A stretch of 64,000 nt of DNA from Silicimonas algicola (GCF_003148765.1 NZ_QGGV01000014.1:1-64000); one strand, 5' to 3'; positions 45,497 through 54,399 are shown, counted from the first letter of the stretch. Numbers and translations are program-made. Notes: generated from the sequence alone by a model not told the origin.

Positions 45497-47251
45497 ATGT
45501 CCGCAATTCTTGGCCTGAATTCCTTCCATGCAGATTCTGCGGCGTGCCTCGTCGTCGATGGAAAGCTTGTTGGCGCTGTTGCCGAAGAACGGCTGGGGTC
45601 TCGGGAGAAGCACAGTCCGGCCTTTCCCGAAAATGCGGTTCGTTGGCTGCTGACCGACAACGGGCTCAAGCTTTCCGACGTGACCCATATCGCTCTACCC
45701 CGTGATACGAAGGCGAACCGGGGAGCAAAGATACGTTACGTGATGAAGCACCCAGTCACCGGTGGGCGCGCCGCGCTGGAACACGTTTCGCGTTCGAAAA
45801 AGACGCAATCCATGCTCGATCAGCTTGCACAGGTCTGTGATGAGGACCCGTCGCTGGCCACTTTCAAAACAGTACCAGTCGAACATCATCTAGCCCACAT
45901 CGCTTCTTCGTATTACTGCTCCCCCTTCGATGGACTTACCGCTGGGTTCTCCTACGACGCATCCGGGGACTTTGCTTCGGCGATGGCGGCCCGCTGTGAG
46001 GGACCTAGAATTGACGTCCTCGATCGCGTCACGCTCCCAGACAGCTTGGGCTTCTTCTACACTGCTCTTTGTCAGTTCATCGGCTTCGATGAATTCGGGG
46101 AAGAATATAAGGTCATGGGGCTTGCCCCCTATGGTGAAGACGTCCACCGCGAACTGATGCGCAAGCTCGTCAAGCTGCCCGAAAATGGCTGGTTTAGGCT
46201 AGCGAAAGGCGCCTTCGGGATGCACGAGGGCGGCGAGTCAGGTTCAAAGGACGACCGAGAACATATCGTGATGGGACGTCTCTGGCGCGATGTCGTTCGA
46301 AAATCCTTGGGCGCGCCGGCGGCACGCGGCACCCTAACCCAGCGTGAAAAGGATATCGCTCGTTCGGTGCAGGTCAGATTCGAGGAAGCGGCCGTGCACT
46401 GCCTCAATCGTCTTCACGGAATGGTCGAAACGGAACAACTCGTGATGGCCGGTGGCTGTGCGCTCAACGGCGTTGCTAATGCGCGGATCCTGCGTGAAAC
46501 GCAGTTCACGTCTCCCTACTTGCAGGCCGCGTCATCGGACGACGGCACGTGCGTAGGTGCCGCATTCTGGGCTTGGCACAACGTCATTGGGTCGACCGAG
46601 CGTTTCCATATGGAGCACGCCTTCTGGGGACCCGAATACAGTGACGCTCGCCATCGCAGTGCCGTCGAGAAGACCGGTCTGCCGGTGAAAGAATATTCCG
46701 CGGACGCGCCGCTTGTGGAGCGCGTCGCCCAGTTGATTGCCGATGGACAGGTGGTCGGATGGTACCAGGGGCGGAGCGAATGGGGGCCCCGAGCACTCGG
46801 GAACCGGTCCATCCTCGCGAACCCGGCCATCACTACAATGAAGGACATCATCAACGCGAAGATCAAGCGGCGCGAGAGCTTCCGTCCCTTTGCGCCAAGC
46901 GTTCTGCGTGAGGATGTGGCCACCTACTTCGAGCAGGACATCTACTCACCCTTCATGATGCATGTCGTGAAACTCAGACCGGAATGGCGCGAACGTCTGC
47001 CTGCCATCACACATGTCGATGGAACAGGAAGGCTGCAGAGCGTCGACCCGACTTCCAATGCGCTCTACCATCTCTTGATTGGCGCCGTTAAGTCCCGAAC
47101 AGGGGTCGGCATGGTTCTGAATACGTCGTTCAATGAAAACGAACCCATCGTGGATACGCCAGAGCAGGCCGTGGATTGCTTCTTGAGGACCGACATGGAC
47201 GCAATCTGCGTTGGTCGCTATGTAGTTGTGAAGGCTGAATTAAAGGATTGA
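45497..47251 (+). CDS. NodU/CmcH-family carbamoyltransferase
   Basis: A 584-residue enzyme transferring a carbamoyl group from carbamoyl phosphate via ATP. The N-terminal YrdC/TsaD-like kinase fold begins ILGLNSFHADSAACLVVDGK, with VEHHLAHIASSYYCSPFDGL near residues 127-146 giving the metal-binding HHxxH. The C-terminal domain carries GRSEWGPRALGNRSILANPA and RRESFRPFAPSVL, then VLNTSFNENEPIVDTPEQAV. Family members carbamoylate sugars (NodU) or antibiotics (CmcH). Here a carbamoylated polysaccharide sugar is the likely product. It ends the variable block, 15 bp from a recombinase stop codon. Confidence 0.92.
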   Translation: MSAILGLNSFHADSAACLVVDGKLVGAVAEERLGSREKHSPAFPENAVRWLLTDNGLKLSDVTHIALPRDTKANRGAKIRYVMKHPVTGGRAALEHVSRSKKTQSMLDQLAQVCDEDPSLATFKTVPVEHHLAHIASSYYCSPFDGLTAGFSYDASGDFASAMAARCEGPRIDVLDRVTLPDSLGFFYTALCQFIGFDEFGEEYKVMGLAPYGEDVHRELMRKLVKLPENGWFRLAKGAFGMHEGGESGSKDDREHIVMGRLWRDVVRKSLGAPAARGTLTQREKDIARSVQVRFEEAAVHCLNRLHGMVETEQLVMAGGCALNGVANARILRETQFTSPYLQAASSDDGTCVGAAFWAWHNVIGSTERFHMEHAFWGPEYSDARHRSAVEKTGLPVKEYSADAPLVERVAQLIADGQVVGWYQGRSEWGPRALGNRSILANPAITTMKDIINAKIKRRESFRPFAPSVLREDVATYFEQDIYSPFMMHVVKLRPEWRERLPAITHVDGTGRLQSVDPTSNALYHLLIGAVKSRTGVGMVLNTSFNENEPIVDTPEQAVDCFLRTDMDAICVGRYVVVKAELKD

Positions 47252-47266
47252 CTGAAACTCAACGAG

Positions 47267-48178
47267 TCACGCCCAGACGTTGTGCTCCGCCAGTTCAAGA
47301 TAGCGCGCGAGCACGTTCACCGATTTCCATCCGCCAGCGCGCATGATGGCGGCCGTGTCGAAGCCTCGCGTGAGCAGATCCTGTGCCGCCCCCACCCGCA
47401 GAGAGTGACCGCTGAACTCCCCCACCACGGCTGCATCGAGCCCGGCGCGTTCGGCGGCCTGTTTCACGAGCCTCTTGACGGTCGTCGTGCTGAGGTCTCG
47501 GTTGACGGGCTTGCCCTGGTAAACTGGACAGAACAGCCAGTCGATGTCCTGCCCGCGCAAATCAAGCCACTCCCGCATCAGGTCGGCAGTCCGATGGGAG
47601 GTGAAGGCAATGCGCCCTGCGCCGAAGGGGTCTGCCTTGCTCCGACGAATGAGGACGCGGAGGGTGCCGTCCGACCTCTCGTCGAGGTCGTCGTTTCTGA
47701 GAGCTACCAGTTCCGACCTGCGGGTGAGAAGCTCATAGCCCAGCGACAGCATGGCGCGGTTGCGCAGACCGCGGGGCGTGTCGGGCTGGATTTCGAGGAA
47801 GCGGTCGAGGTAGTCGCGGGTAAGGCCCTTCGCCTGTTTCGGACGAATGGCCTTGCCCCTGCGGACGCGCCTGAGGGAGAGGTTGATGTCCTCGTCATGT
47901 GTCGGATCGGGCAGTCGCAGCAGGCGATGCACCTTGCGGATGGCGTAAAGGCGTCGCCGCACGGTCGAGGGCGCCTTCGTCCGTCCCTGGTCCTCGAGGA
48001 ACCGGCAGACGGTGTCGACTTCTGCGGGAAAGGGGAACATGGCTCGATCGTTGCACCAGGTTTCGAAAGCCTCGACATCCGCGTGATAGCTGCGCATGGT
48101 GGACGGAGCGTAGGCGCCCTCGAGGCGTCGGAATTCGGAGCGCCAGTCGACAAAAGGGTGGATAGGTCGGCGTTGCAT
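47267..48178 (-). CDS. Tyrosine recombinase, module A
   Basis: A 303-residue phage-integrase-family recombinase. The N-terminal SAM-like DNA-binding domain covers about residues 5-95 (SEFRRLEGAYAPSTMRSYHA). The catalytic residues are all visible: R in YELLTRRSELVAL, K in RRSKADPFGAG, H-x-x-R in GHSLRVGAAQDL, W in AGGWKSVNVL and Y in ARYLELAEHNVW. It ends 15 bp from the stop of the carbamoyltransferase. A small HTH gene lies divergently upstream with a dyad between them. It is close to the recombinase at 53485 and the remnant at 51961. No integrated phage is seen. Confidence 0.9.
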   Translation of the reverse strand: MQRRPIHPFVDWRSEFRRLEGAYAPSTMRSYHADVEAFETWCNDRAMFPFPAEVDTVCRFLEDQGRTKAPSTVRRRLYAIRKVHRLLRLPDPTHDEDINLSLRRVRRGKAIRPKQAKGLTRDYLDRFLEIQPDTPRGLRNRAMLSLGYELLTRRSELVALRNDDLDERSDGTLRVLIRRSKADPFGAGRIAFTSHRTADLMREWLDLRGQDIDWLFCPVYQGKPVNRDLSTTTVKRLVKQAAERAGLDAAVVGEFSGHSLRVGAAQDLLTRGFDTAAIMRAGGWKSVNVLARYLELAEHNVWA

Positions 48179-48181
48179 AAA

Positions 48182-48198
48182 TTGCACCTTAAGTGCAA
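48182..48198. promoter_or_regulatory. Dyad between recombinase A and its HTH partner
   Basis: TTGCAC-CTTAA-GTGCAA: perfect 6-bp arms, 4 bp upstream of the recombinase start and 16 bp upstream of the HTH start. It is a natural operator for the HTH protein, which would control both genes. Confidence 0.55.
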
Positions 48199-48213
48199 AT
48201 ATGGCTCGGCGCA

Positions 48214-48462
48214 ATGGTAGTTGTCCAGCAACTTAGATCTGCGCGCGCAGTTCTTAGATGGTCGATACAGGACCTATCAAGCGCGTCAACTGTCTCGGTT
48301 CGTACGATCAAGACGATCGAAGCGCGTGACGGACCACCTCAATGCAGACCAGGCACAGTCAAAAAGCTTGTCTCCGCCTTCGAGTCCGCCGGCATCGACT
48401 TCATCGGCACCCCGGAGGACCGCCCCGGTATCCGCATCAGACATCCCGGCCAGCGAACGTAA
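48214..48462 (+). CDS. Small HTH (XRE-type) regulator, module A
   Basis: An 82-residue protein with a XRE/Cro-type helix-turn-helix (RSARAVLRWSIQDLSSASTV followed by VRTIKTIEA). The tail FESAGIDFIGTPEDRPGIRI is typical of the small 'helix-turn-helix' family. It is divergent from the recombinase and starts at the ATG at 48214. It may repress recombinase expression through the TTGCAC/GTGCAA dyad. The same arrangement recurs in module B. Confidence 0.75.
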   Translation: MVVVQQLRSARAVLRWSIQDLSSASTVSVRTIKTIEARDGPPQCRPGTVKKLVSAFESAGIDFIGTPEDRPGIRIRHPGQRT

Positions 48463-48643
48463 ACGGTCCTGATCCCTGCCCCGGCATGGTAAGTGTGTCA
48501 CGGGCGCAAGGGGATTGATCGACGGACGCAGGCAATCAAGATGCTGGGCTTGATTGCGCGCGTCCCACAACGTACGTCGGATAATTGCCTCGCTCGGTGG
48601 CCGTGGCGGCGGAAGGAGGCAGGGACAATGATGGAGATGCCCC

Positions 48644-49369
48644 ATGTCCAGAGACCTGACCTCGCCCAGCCCGGAGCGGTTCGGCATGACCAGCTTTGCA
48701 GACCTCCTGCCTGCGCGAGACCCGATCCTCGGTGAGGACCCGGGCTCCTTTCGGGACTTCCACCGGGGCATGATGCAGTCGCTCACACCCTTCACACCCT
48801 ATGAATGCGTCGTCGCAGAGAACCTCGTCGCCATCGAGTGGGAGCTTCTGCAGCACCGCCGCATGCGCGACGCCAACTTCCGCCGGGTGATCCACACGTC
48901 CGTCAGCGACGCCGTGCTGGCGCGTGAAGAGGCCAGGCACGAGGCGGCCCTGGACGAGGCCTGGGACAAGTTCATCGCGGAGGGAGGGGACGAGGACGCC
49001 TGGAAGGCCCCCTTCGAGTTCGACAAGGCGGCGGCGCTCAAGATGGCAGAGGGCCTCGCCGCACGGACGGTGTCGCAGGATCCCGACCTCCAGGCGGAGG
49101 CCTATGCCGAGGTCGTCGCACTCGGTCTGCACCCGGTCGAACTCATGAGCGCGGCCTATCTCGCGTGGCCCGCGCCGGCGTCGAAGCACGACGACAAGAT
49201 CCAGTCCCTCGAGCGGCGCCGCCGCGAGGTGAAGCGGGACTACGACGCTCTTCAGAAAGCCCGGCCCGTCGACGTGAAGGCCATCGAGGCGGAGGTTGTC
49301 GAGGCGGAGGTGGTCGAGGCGGAGGTGGTCGAGGCGGAGGTCGTCGAGGCGGAGGTCGTCGGGGGATGA
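48644..49369 (+). CDS. Unknown protein with C-terminal EAEVV repeats
   Basis: A 241-residue acidic, helical protein. The central region contains FTPYECVVAENLVAIEWELL (about residues 50-69), followed by charged helices. The end is five copies of EAEVV and GG. I do not recognise a named family, though proteins with this TPYE-x-x-x-AENLVxxEWE pattern occur together with the RANAGRSTGPRT-type protein that follows. The two overlap (ATGA at 49366), so they are coexpressed. The cytosolic function is unknown; the neighbouring recombinases suggest an accessory element. Confidence 0.6.
   Translation: MSRDLTSPSPERFGMTSFADLLPARDPILGEDPGSFRDFHRGMMQSLTPFTPYECVVAENLVAIEWELLQHRRMRDANFRRVIHTSVSDAVLAREEARHEAALDEAWDKFIAEGGDEDAWKAPFEFDKAAALKMAEGLAARTVSQDPDLQAEAYAEVVALGLHPVELMSAAYLAWPAPASKHDDKIQSLERRRREVKRDYDALQKARPVDVKAIEAEVVEAEVVEAEVVEAEVVEAEVVGG
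49286..49360 (+). repeat. Five in-frame 15-bp repeats
   Basis: GAGGCGGAGGTnGTC repeated five times without interruption, differing only in one base of each unit, encoding EAEVV x5. Repeat number could change by slippage and alter the protein tail. Confidence 0.9.
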
Positions 49370-49980
49370 CGTCCGACGAGATCGCGGCCCGCAACCGCGC
49401 CAACGCGGGGCGCAGCACCGGCCCCAGGACGGCCCCCGGCAAGGCGATGGTGGCGTCCAATGCCCTGCGCCACGGCGCGACGGCACGCCCCGATCCCGGC
49501 AGCGTCGCCGGCTGGCTGGCCATCATCCTCGACAGTCCGCACATCACGCCGGGCGACCTGCTGCCGGCGGACGAATGCGGCGTGAGGGCGCTCGCCCTGG
49601 CCCAGGCGGAGGCGCACCTCGTCGCTGCAGAACGGGCCCTTCAGGCGTTCGAAACGGGGGCGGCAAAGCCCGGCGAGTGTACGAAGGACCTGCGGGAGAC
49701 GGCGGACTTGATCATGGACGAGCTGCTCGAGTTCGTCGGGACCAGGCGGGAGGTCCGCCCGGACCTGTCGATCCTGCGGCGCATCGCCCGCGTCGAGACC
49801 GAAGAGACAATGTCCGGTGGCGAGCGGCACCGTCTTCTGAGGCGCTATCTCCGGGAGGCGCGCACAGGGCGCCGGCACGCCTTTGAAGCCTGGGCCGCGG
49901 GGCGTGCAGACAACGCCGATGCGGCCTCCCTCGCCCCTCGAAGGCCCGATTTCCCGAAACAAAGCCAAATTTCAACTTAA
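49366..49980 (+). CDS. Unknown protein of the RANAxxSTGPRTxxGK type
   Basis: A 204-residue protein whose head reads NRANAGRSTGPRTAPGKAMV and then SNALRHGATA, a pattern found in a widespread but uncharacterised family often present in several copies in a genome. The remainder is helical and charged, with LRRYLREARTGRRHAFEA. It overlaps the EAEVV protein by 4 bp. Basic N-terminus and conserved lysine/arginine pattern are consistent with nucleic-acid binding, but this is not shown. Confidence 0.6.
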   Translation: MTSDEIAARNRANAGRSTGPRTAPGKAMVASNALRHGATARPDPGSVAGWLAIILDSPHITPGDLLPADECGVRALALAQAEAHLVAAERALQAFETGAAKPGECTKDLRETADLIMDELLEFVGTRREVRPDLSILRRIARVETEETMSGGERHRLLRRYLREARTGRRHAFEAWAAGRADNADAASLAPRRPDFPKQSQIST

Positions 49981-50098
49981 GGTTGTAGCTTGTGCAGAGG
50001 GTTAGGTCGTAACACATTGATAATTCTCATATCTTCAGCTCCATTCCGCGCCCCGCCGCGACGTATGCCCGGCGTGGCAAGCCTCTCGGGTCCGGCAA

Positions 50099-50941
50099 AT
50101 GCCCGATAACGCTGTCCCTCGCATCCCCTGCACGGTCGTCATCCCGGCCAGGAACGAGGCCGCGGCCCTGCCCGAGGTGCTCTCCCGCCTCTCCCGCTTC
50201 GCCGAGGTCGTCGTGCTCGACAGCCAGTCGGAAGACGCGACGGCAGAGGTCGCGGAGGCGCATGGCGCCCGCGTGCTGCAGTTTGCCTGGGACGGGCGCT
50301 ACCCCAAGAAACGGAACTGGTTCCTGCTTACTCATCCGCCCGCGACGCCCTGGGTCCTCTTCCTCGACGCCGACGAATTCGTTGACGCAGCCTTCGTCGA
50401 GGCGCTGGCCCGCGCCATCCGACGGGACGACGTCGTCGGTTACTGGCTCACCTATAGCAACAGCTTTCTCGGCCGCCCGCTTCGCCACGGCGTGCCGCAG
50501 CGCAAGCTTGCGCTGTTCCGCGTCGGCGCGGGGCTCTACGAGAGGATCGAGGAGGAGGCCTGGAGCGGCCTCGACATGGAGATCCACGAGCATCCCATCC
50601 TCGAGGGGCGCACGGCCGAGATCACCGTGCCGATCGAGCATCGCGACGACCGCGGGCTCGCGCAGTTTCTCCGCAAGCACATCGATTACGCCGCCTGGGA
50701 AGCGAAGCGCACGGCGGCGCTCGCCGGCGATCCCCTCGCTTGGGAGGCGCTCACCGGGCGGCAGCGGTTCAAGTATCGCCACATTGGTGCGGGGTGGTAC
50801 GCAATGTTCTATTTTGTCTATACCTACGTGGTGAAGCTGGGGGTGCTGGACGGCCGTGCCGGCTACCACTATGCCACTTACAAGGCGTGGTATTTCCGAA
50901 CGATACGGCTCCTCCTCCGAGAGCAGTCGCGCACGAAATAA
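50099..50941 (+). CDS. GT2-family glycosyltransferase (WaaE/KdtX-like)
   Basis: A 280-residue GT-A enzyme. It opens CTVVIPARNEAAALPEVLSR, continues EVVVLDSQSEDATAEVAEAH and has the metal site WVLFLDADEF near residue 90. The pattern of a short N-terminal GT-A domain followed by YPKKRNWFL resembles the WaaE/KdtX group that adds glucose or similar sugars to LPS core or EPS repeat units. It starts at the ATG at 50099 and is 29 bp upstream of uxs. GC content is that of the backbone. Confidence 0.85.
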   Translation: MPDNAVPRIPCTVVIPARNEAAALPEVLSRLSRFAEVVVLDSQSEDATAEVAEAHGARVLQFAWDGRYPKKRNWFLLTHPPATPWVLFLDADEFVDAAFVEALARAIRRDDVVGYWLTYSNSFLGRPLRHGVPQRKLALFRVGAGLYERIEEEAWSGLDMEIHEHPILEGRTAEITVPIEHRDDRGLAQFLRKHIDYAAWEAKRTAALAGDPLAWEALTGRQRFKYRHIGAGWYAMFYFVYTYVVKLGVLDGRAGYHYATYKAWYFRTIRLLLREQSRTK

Positions 50942-50970
50942 TGTTCCAGAACTGCAAGGAGTGATCCCGC

Positions 50971-51942
50971 TTGGCACGCCTCTATGACAGCCGCAAACGT
51001 ATCCTGGTCACCGGCGGCGCCGGCTTCCTGGGCTCCCACCTGATCGACCGGCTGCTCGAGCAGGGCCACGAGGTGCTCTGCGCCGACAACCTCTTTACCG
51101 GGACCAAGCGCAACATCGATCACCTGCACAGCCATCCGCGCTTCGAGTTCCTGCGCCACGATGTGACCTTCCCGCTCTACGTCGAGGTCGACGAGATCTA
51201 CAACCTCGCCTGCCCGGCCTCGCCGGTGCACTACCAGCATGATCCGGTGGCCACGACGAAGACCTCGGTGCACGGCGCGATCAACATGCTCGGTCTGGCG
51301 AAGCGCCTGAAGTGCCGCATCTTCCAGGCCTCGACCAGCGAGGTCTACGGTGATCCGAGCGTGCATCCGCAGCCGGAGAGCTACTGGGGCAACGTCAACC
51401 CCATCGGGCCGCGCTCCTGCTATGACGAGGGCAAGCGCTGCGCGGAGACGCTCTTCTTCGACTATCACCGCCAGCACCGTCTACAGATCAAGGTGGCGCG
51501 GATCTTCAACACCTACGGGCCTCGCATGCATCACGCCGACGGCCGCGTGGTGTCGAACTTCATCGTGCAGGCGCTGCGCGGCGATCCCATTACAATCTAC
51601 GGCGAAGGGCAGCAGACGCGGTCCTTCTGCTTCGTCGACGACCTCGTCGAGGGCTTTGTCCGCTTGATGGAGAGCGAGGACGACGTCACCGGGCCGGTGA
51701 ACCTCGGCAACCCGGGGGAGTTCACGATCCGCGAGCTTGCGGAGAAGGTGCTCTCCAAGACGGGATCGCGGTCCAGGCTGATCCACGAGGCCCTTCCGGA
51801 AGACGACCCGAAACAGCGCCAGCCGGATATTTCTGTGGCGAAGGAGAAGCTGTGCTGGCAGCCCTCCGTCGCTCTGGACGAAGGTCTCGACCGGACCATC
51901 GACTATTTCAGGAAACTGCTGCCTGAACTCGCCGCTGCGTGA
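50971..51942 (+). CDS. uxs: UDP-glucuronate decarboxylase (UDP-xylose synthase)
   Basis: A 323-residue SDR-extended NAD-dependent enzyme converting UDP-glucuronate to UDP-xylose. It has the Rossmann motif [20 protein letters not shown], the group-typical [20 protein letters not shown], the catalytic Ser-Thr-Ser near [20 protein letters not shown], and the YxxxK in [27 protein letters not shown] completes the set. It starts at TTG 50971 with AGGAG upstream. The UDP-xylose would feed the polysaccharide made by the neighbouring glycosyltransferases. Immediately downstream is a recombinase remnant. Confidence 0.88.
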   Translation: MARLYDSRKRILVTGGAGFLGSHLIDRLLEQGHEVLCADNLFTGTKRNIDHLHSHPRFEFLRHDVTFPLYVEVDEIYNLACPASPVHYQHDPVATTKTSVHGAINMLGLAKRLKCRIFQASTSEVYGDPSVHPQPESYWGNVNPIGPRSCYDEGKRCAETLFFDYHRQHRLQIKVARIFNTYGPRMHHADGRVVSNFIVQALRGDPITIYGEGQQTRSFCFVDDLVEGFVRLMESEDDVTGPVNLGNPGEFTIRELAEKVLSKTGSRSRLIHEALPEDDPKQRQPDISVAKEKLCWQPSVALDEGLDRTIDYFRKLLPELAAA

Positions 51943-51960
51943 CAGGTTCACGCCTCGCTT

Positions 51961-52140
51961 CCAGACGATGCGCTCCGCCGCCTCGAGATAGCGGCTGAGC
52001 ACGGCGACCGATTTCCAGCCCCCTGCTCTCATGATCGCGGCCGTGTCATGCCCCGCCGTGAGAAGGTCTTGTGCCGCGCCGACCCGCATCGAATGGCTGC
52101 TCAGATCCAGGACGGCAGAGGCATCGGACCCAGCGGCCCT
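51961..52140 (-). pseudogene. C-terminal remnant of a tyrosine recombinase
   Basis: About 60 codons that match the end of the recombinase at 53485: HSMRVGAAQDLLTAGHDTAA, AGGWKSVAVLSRYLEAAE and the final VW. The H-x-x-R, W and Y residues remain but the N-terminal two-thirds is gone, and the stop has been lost. DNA identity with the intact copy is very high. It begins 18 bp past the uxs stop. Confidence 0.8.
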
Positions 52141-52287
52141 GCGCCCTGTGTCCATTACTGAAGTTTGGGTTGCGCGCGAGCCTGCGCCAGAGACGATCAT
52201 AGACGAAGAAGTTGCCCTGGGAACGGACTTGGTGCTCATTCATCGGACTTCGAATCGTCCATTTCAGATCGCCGCGGAAAAATGCCC

Positions 52288-52351
52288 TGTCAAGGCTAGT
52301 GTCACTCGACAAACGGTGTTACCGCATATCCAACGGTGGTTGATCAGTCGA
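52288..52351 (+). promoter_or_regulatory. Conserved upstream element, copy 2
   Basis: TGTCAAG at 52288, CGGTGTTA at 52314 and GGTTGATCAGTCGA at 52338, with the same 50-bp spacing between first and last as at 11728. It probably contains the promoter and control site of the second sugar transferase. Confidence 0.6.
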
Positions 52352-52381
52352 CAAATTCATTTTCGTTGAGGGCTGCCCGCC

Positions 52382-53044
52382 ATGTATTCCCGTGATTTCG
52401 ACAAGAATCCTATTCTGGTTGTCGCCGCCGAACGCCAGTCCGGCATTAAGCTTGAGCGAGTACTCAGCAAACGCGCATTCGACTTGATCCTTTGCCCTTT
52501 CGGACTGGTTCTCACAGCCTTTGTCGGCATCCTCCTTTTTCTTCTCAATCCGCTCTTCAATCCGGGTCCGCTGCTTTATTCGCAGCATCGAATGGGGCTT
52601 TATGGCGACCGGTTCACCATGTTGAAGTTTCGGACGATGCTGCCGGAGGAGGTCGTCACGAACGCGCGTCCAGCCACTGCTCCGCTGGAAGTCGAGCGAA
52701 TCACGCCTCTTGGGCGGATCCTCCGACGATTCCGATTGGATGAGTTGCCGAACTTCGTAAACGTCTGGCGCGGAGAAATGAGCGTTGTTGGTCCCCGGCC
52801 TGACGCCTGGGAGCACTCCCATCTGTTCTGGCAGACGGTCCCTCGATACAGCGAACGATTCCGCGTCCGCCCCGGCATCACGGGGCTGGCACAGGTCCAG
52901 GGCGGTTATGCAGACAGCGCCAATGCGATCCGCCGAAAGGCCAGGTTCGACAGCTATTACGTCCGGCGCGCCAGCTTCGCTCTCGAGGCCTTCATCATCT
53001 GGCGCACTGTGGTGATCTTCTTCAGCGGCTTCGGCGCCCGGTAG
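52382..53044 (+). CDS. Polyprenyl-phosphate sugar-1-phosphate transferase (EPS priming), copy 2
   Basis: A 220-residue paralogue of the gene at 11821, equal in length, with the same motifs (LKFRTML, SVVGPRPD, RPGITGLAQVQGG). Differences cluster in the first third, in the membrane segment and its flanks, while the catalytic two-thirds is almost invariant. The upstream control region is also conserved. It lies between a recombinase remnant and a recombinase module. It could prime a second polysaccharide or act as an alternate for copy 1. Confidence 0.92.
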   Translation: MYSRDFDKNPILVVAAERQSGIKLERVLSKRAFDLILCPFGLVLTAFVGILLFLLNPLFNPGPLLYSQHRMGLYGDRFTMLKFRTMLPEEVVTNARPATAPLEVERITPLGRILRRFRLDELPNFVNVWRGEMSVVGPRPDAWEHSHLFWQTVPRYSERFRVRPGITGLAQVQGGYADSANAIRRKARFDSYYVRRASFALEAFIIWRTVVIFFSGFGAR

Positions 53045-53074
53045 CGGCGCATCCACATGTAATTGGGGGATGAC

Positions 53075-53413
53075 ATGTCTATTCACAGGATCCGCTCCGT
53101 CGCTTCGGCTTTCGGTATCGTGATGTTCGGGGTAACCGCGGGGCACGCGCAGCCGGTGCAAGAGTGTCAGGCGGTCGTCGAGCTTCAGGTCCAGCGGTCA
53201 ACCGCACTGTCCGACCTTTTGGCCGACCTGACGGCCCAACTCGAGACCGCGCCGGAAAGCGAGAGGCGGAGTATCGAGCAGAAGATCAGGCATGTCGAGA
53301 CGCGCATACATCTTCTCGACGTGTCTTATCGCAGGCTAAACGGGCCCCAGCTGAACAACAAGAAGTGCGAAGCAATAGAGGCATTTATCTTGCGCCACAG
53401 CAGCGTTTCGTGA
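53075..53413 (+). CDS. Small secreted protein
   Basis: A 112-residue protein with a signal peptide (SVASAFGIVMFGVTAGHAQ, cleavage near residue 25). A mature helical, coiled-coil-like part follows, with two cysteines spaced far apart (QECQAV and KKCEAIE), possibly disulfide-linked. The ATG at 53075 has GGGGGA upstream; an earlier TTG adds four residues. It lies 30 bp behind the sugar transferase and may share its transcript. No family is recognised. Confidence 0.6.
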   Translation: MSIHRIRSVASAFGIVMFGVTAGHAQPVQECQAVVELQVQRSTALSDLLADLTAQLETAPESERRSIEQKIRHVETRIHLLDVSYRRLNGPQLNNKKCEAIEAFILRHSSVS

Positions 53414-53484
53414 ACCACGCGCGTCAGAGATCAAGGTGGCGCGGATCACCTGACCTCTCCGCTGCCTCAATGACATTTGTCCCC

Positions 53485-54378
53485 TCAGTTCCAGACGTTG
53501 TGTTCTGCCGCTTCCAGATACCGGCTAAGCACGGCGACCGATTTCCAGCCCCCTGCCCTCATGATTGCGGCCGTGTCATGCCCTGCAGTGAGCAAATCCT
53601 GCGCGGCGCCCACCCGCATCGAGTGACCGCTCAAGTCTCGGACAAAAGTTGCGTCATAGCCCGCGGCCTTTGCAGACGATTTCACGATGTCCCGAATGGT
53701 CGAGGTTCCGAGCGGTCGCGCGATAGGCTTGCCGGCGTATATCGGACAGAACAGCCAGGAGATGTGCGCTCCGCGACAGGAAAGCCAGGCGTCCACTCGT
53801 TCGCGTGTACTGACTGAAGTGAATGCGAGCCGACCTTGACCGAACTGGTCCGCCTTGCTCCTCGGTATCAAAACCCTAAGCGTCCCATCTTCGCGCCAGG
53901 TCACGTCTTCGAGCCTGAGCGCCGCCAATTCAGAGCGCCGGGTCAGGAGCTCATAGCCGAGGGAGAGCAGCGCCGCGTTACGTAGACCGACTGGGGTCTC
54001 GGGCTGAGTCCTCAGAATTCGGTCGAGGACGTCTCGTGTGAGCGCAAGGGCCTGCTTCGGACGTGCGTTCTTGGCTCGACGGACGCGACGCAAGGCCAGC
54101 AAGACCTCTTCATCCAATGTAGGGTCGGGAAGGCGCATCAGACGGTGCGCCTTTCTTATCGAGTACAGCCGCCGCTGCACCGTCGACATTGAGCGACCGA
54201 GTGCCTGCGCTTCGAGGAAGGCACTGACTGTGTCGGCCGTGGCTGGAAGGACGTTCCTGCCCTCCTCCGCGCACCAAGCCGCGAAGATGTCGACATCACT
54301 ATAGTAGGATTTCATGGTGGCTGGTGAGTAGGCTCCTTCCAAGCGCAGGAACTCTGAACGCCATTCTAACGTGTTCAT
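53485..54378 (-). CDS. Tyrosine recombinase, module B
   Basis: A 297-residue tyrosine recombinase close to module A. It opens WRSEFLRLEGAYSPATMKSY and has all catalytic residues: R in YELLTRRSELAAL, K in PRSKADQFGQG, H-x-x-R in GHSMRVGAAQDL, W in AGGWKSVAVL and Y in SRYLEAAEHNVW. It is convergent with the small secreted protein and divergent from an HTH gene. The sequence just before its stop is almost the same as in the remnant at 51961. No phage or conjugative genes are near. Confidence 0.9.
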   Translation of the reverse strand: MNTLEWRSEFLRLEGAYSPATMKSYYSDVDIFAAWCAEEGRNVLPATADTVSAFLEAQALGRSMSTVQRRLYSIRKAHRLMRLPDPTLDEEVLLALRRVRRAKNARPKQALALTRDVLDRILRTQPETPVGLRNAALLSLGYELLTRRSELAALRLEDVTWREDGTLRVLIPRSKADQFGQGRLAFTSVSTRERVDAWLSCRGAHISWLFCPIYAGKPIARPLGTSTIRDIVKSSAKAAGYDATFVRDLSGHSMRVGAAQDLLTAGHDTAAIMRAGGWKSVAVLSRYLEAAEHNVWN

Positions 54379-54399
54379 GTGGGCTAGCCTTTACTAAAC

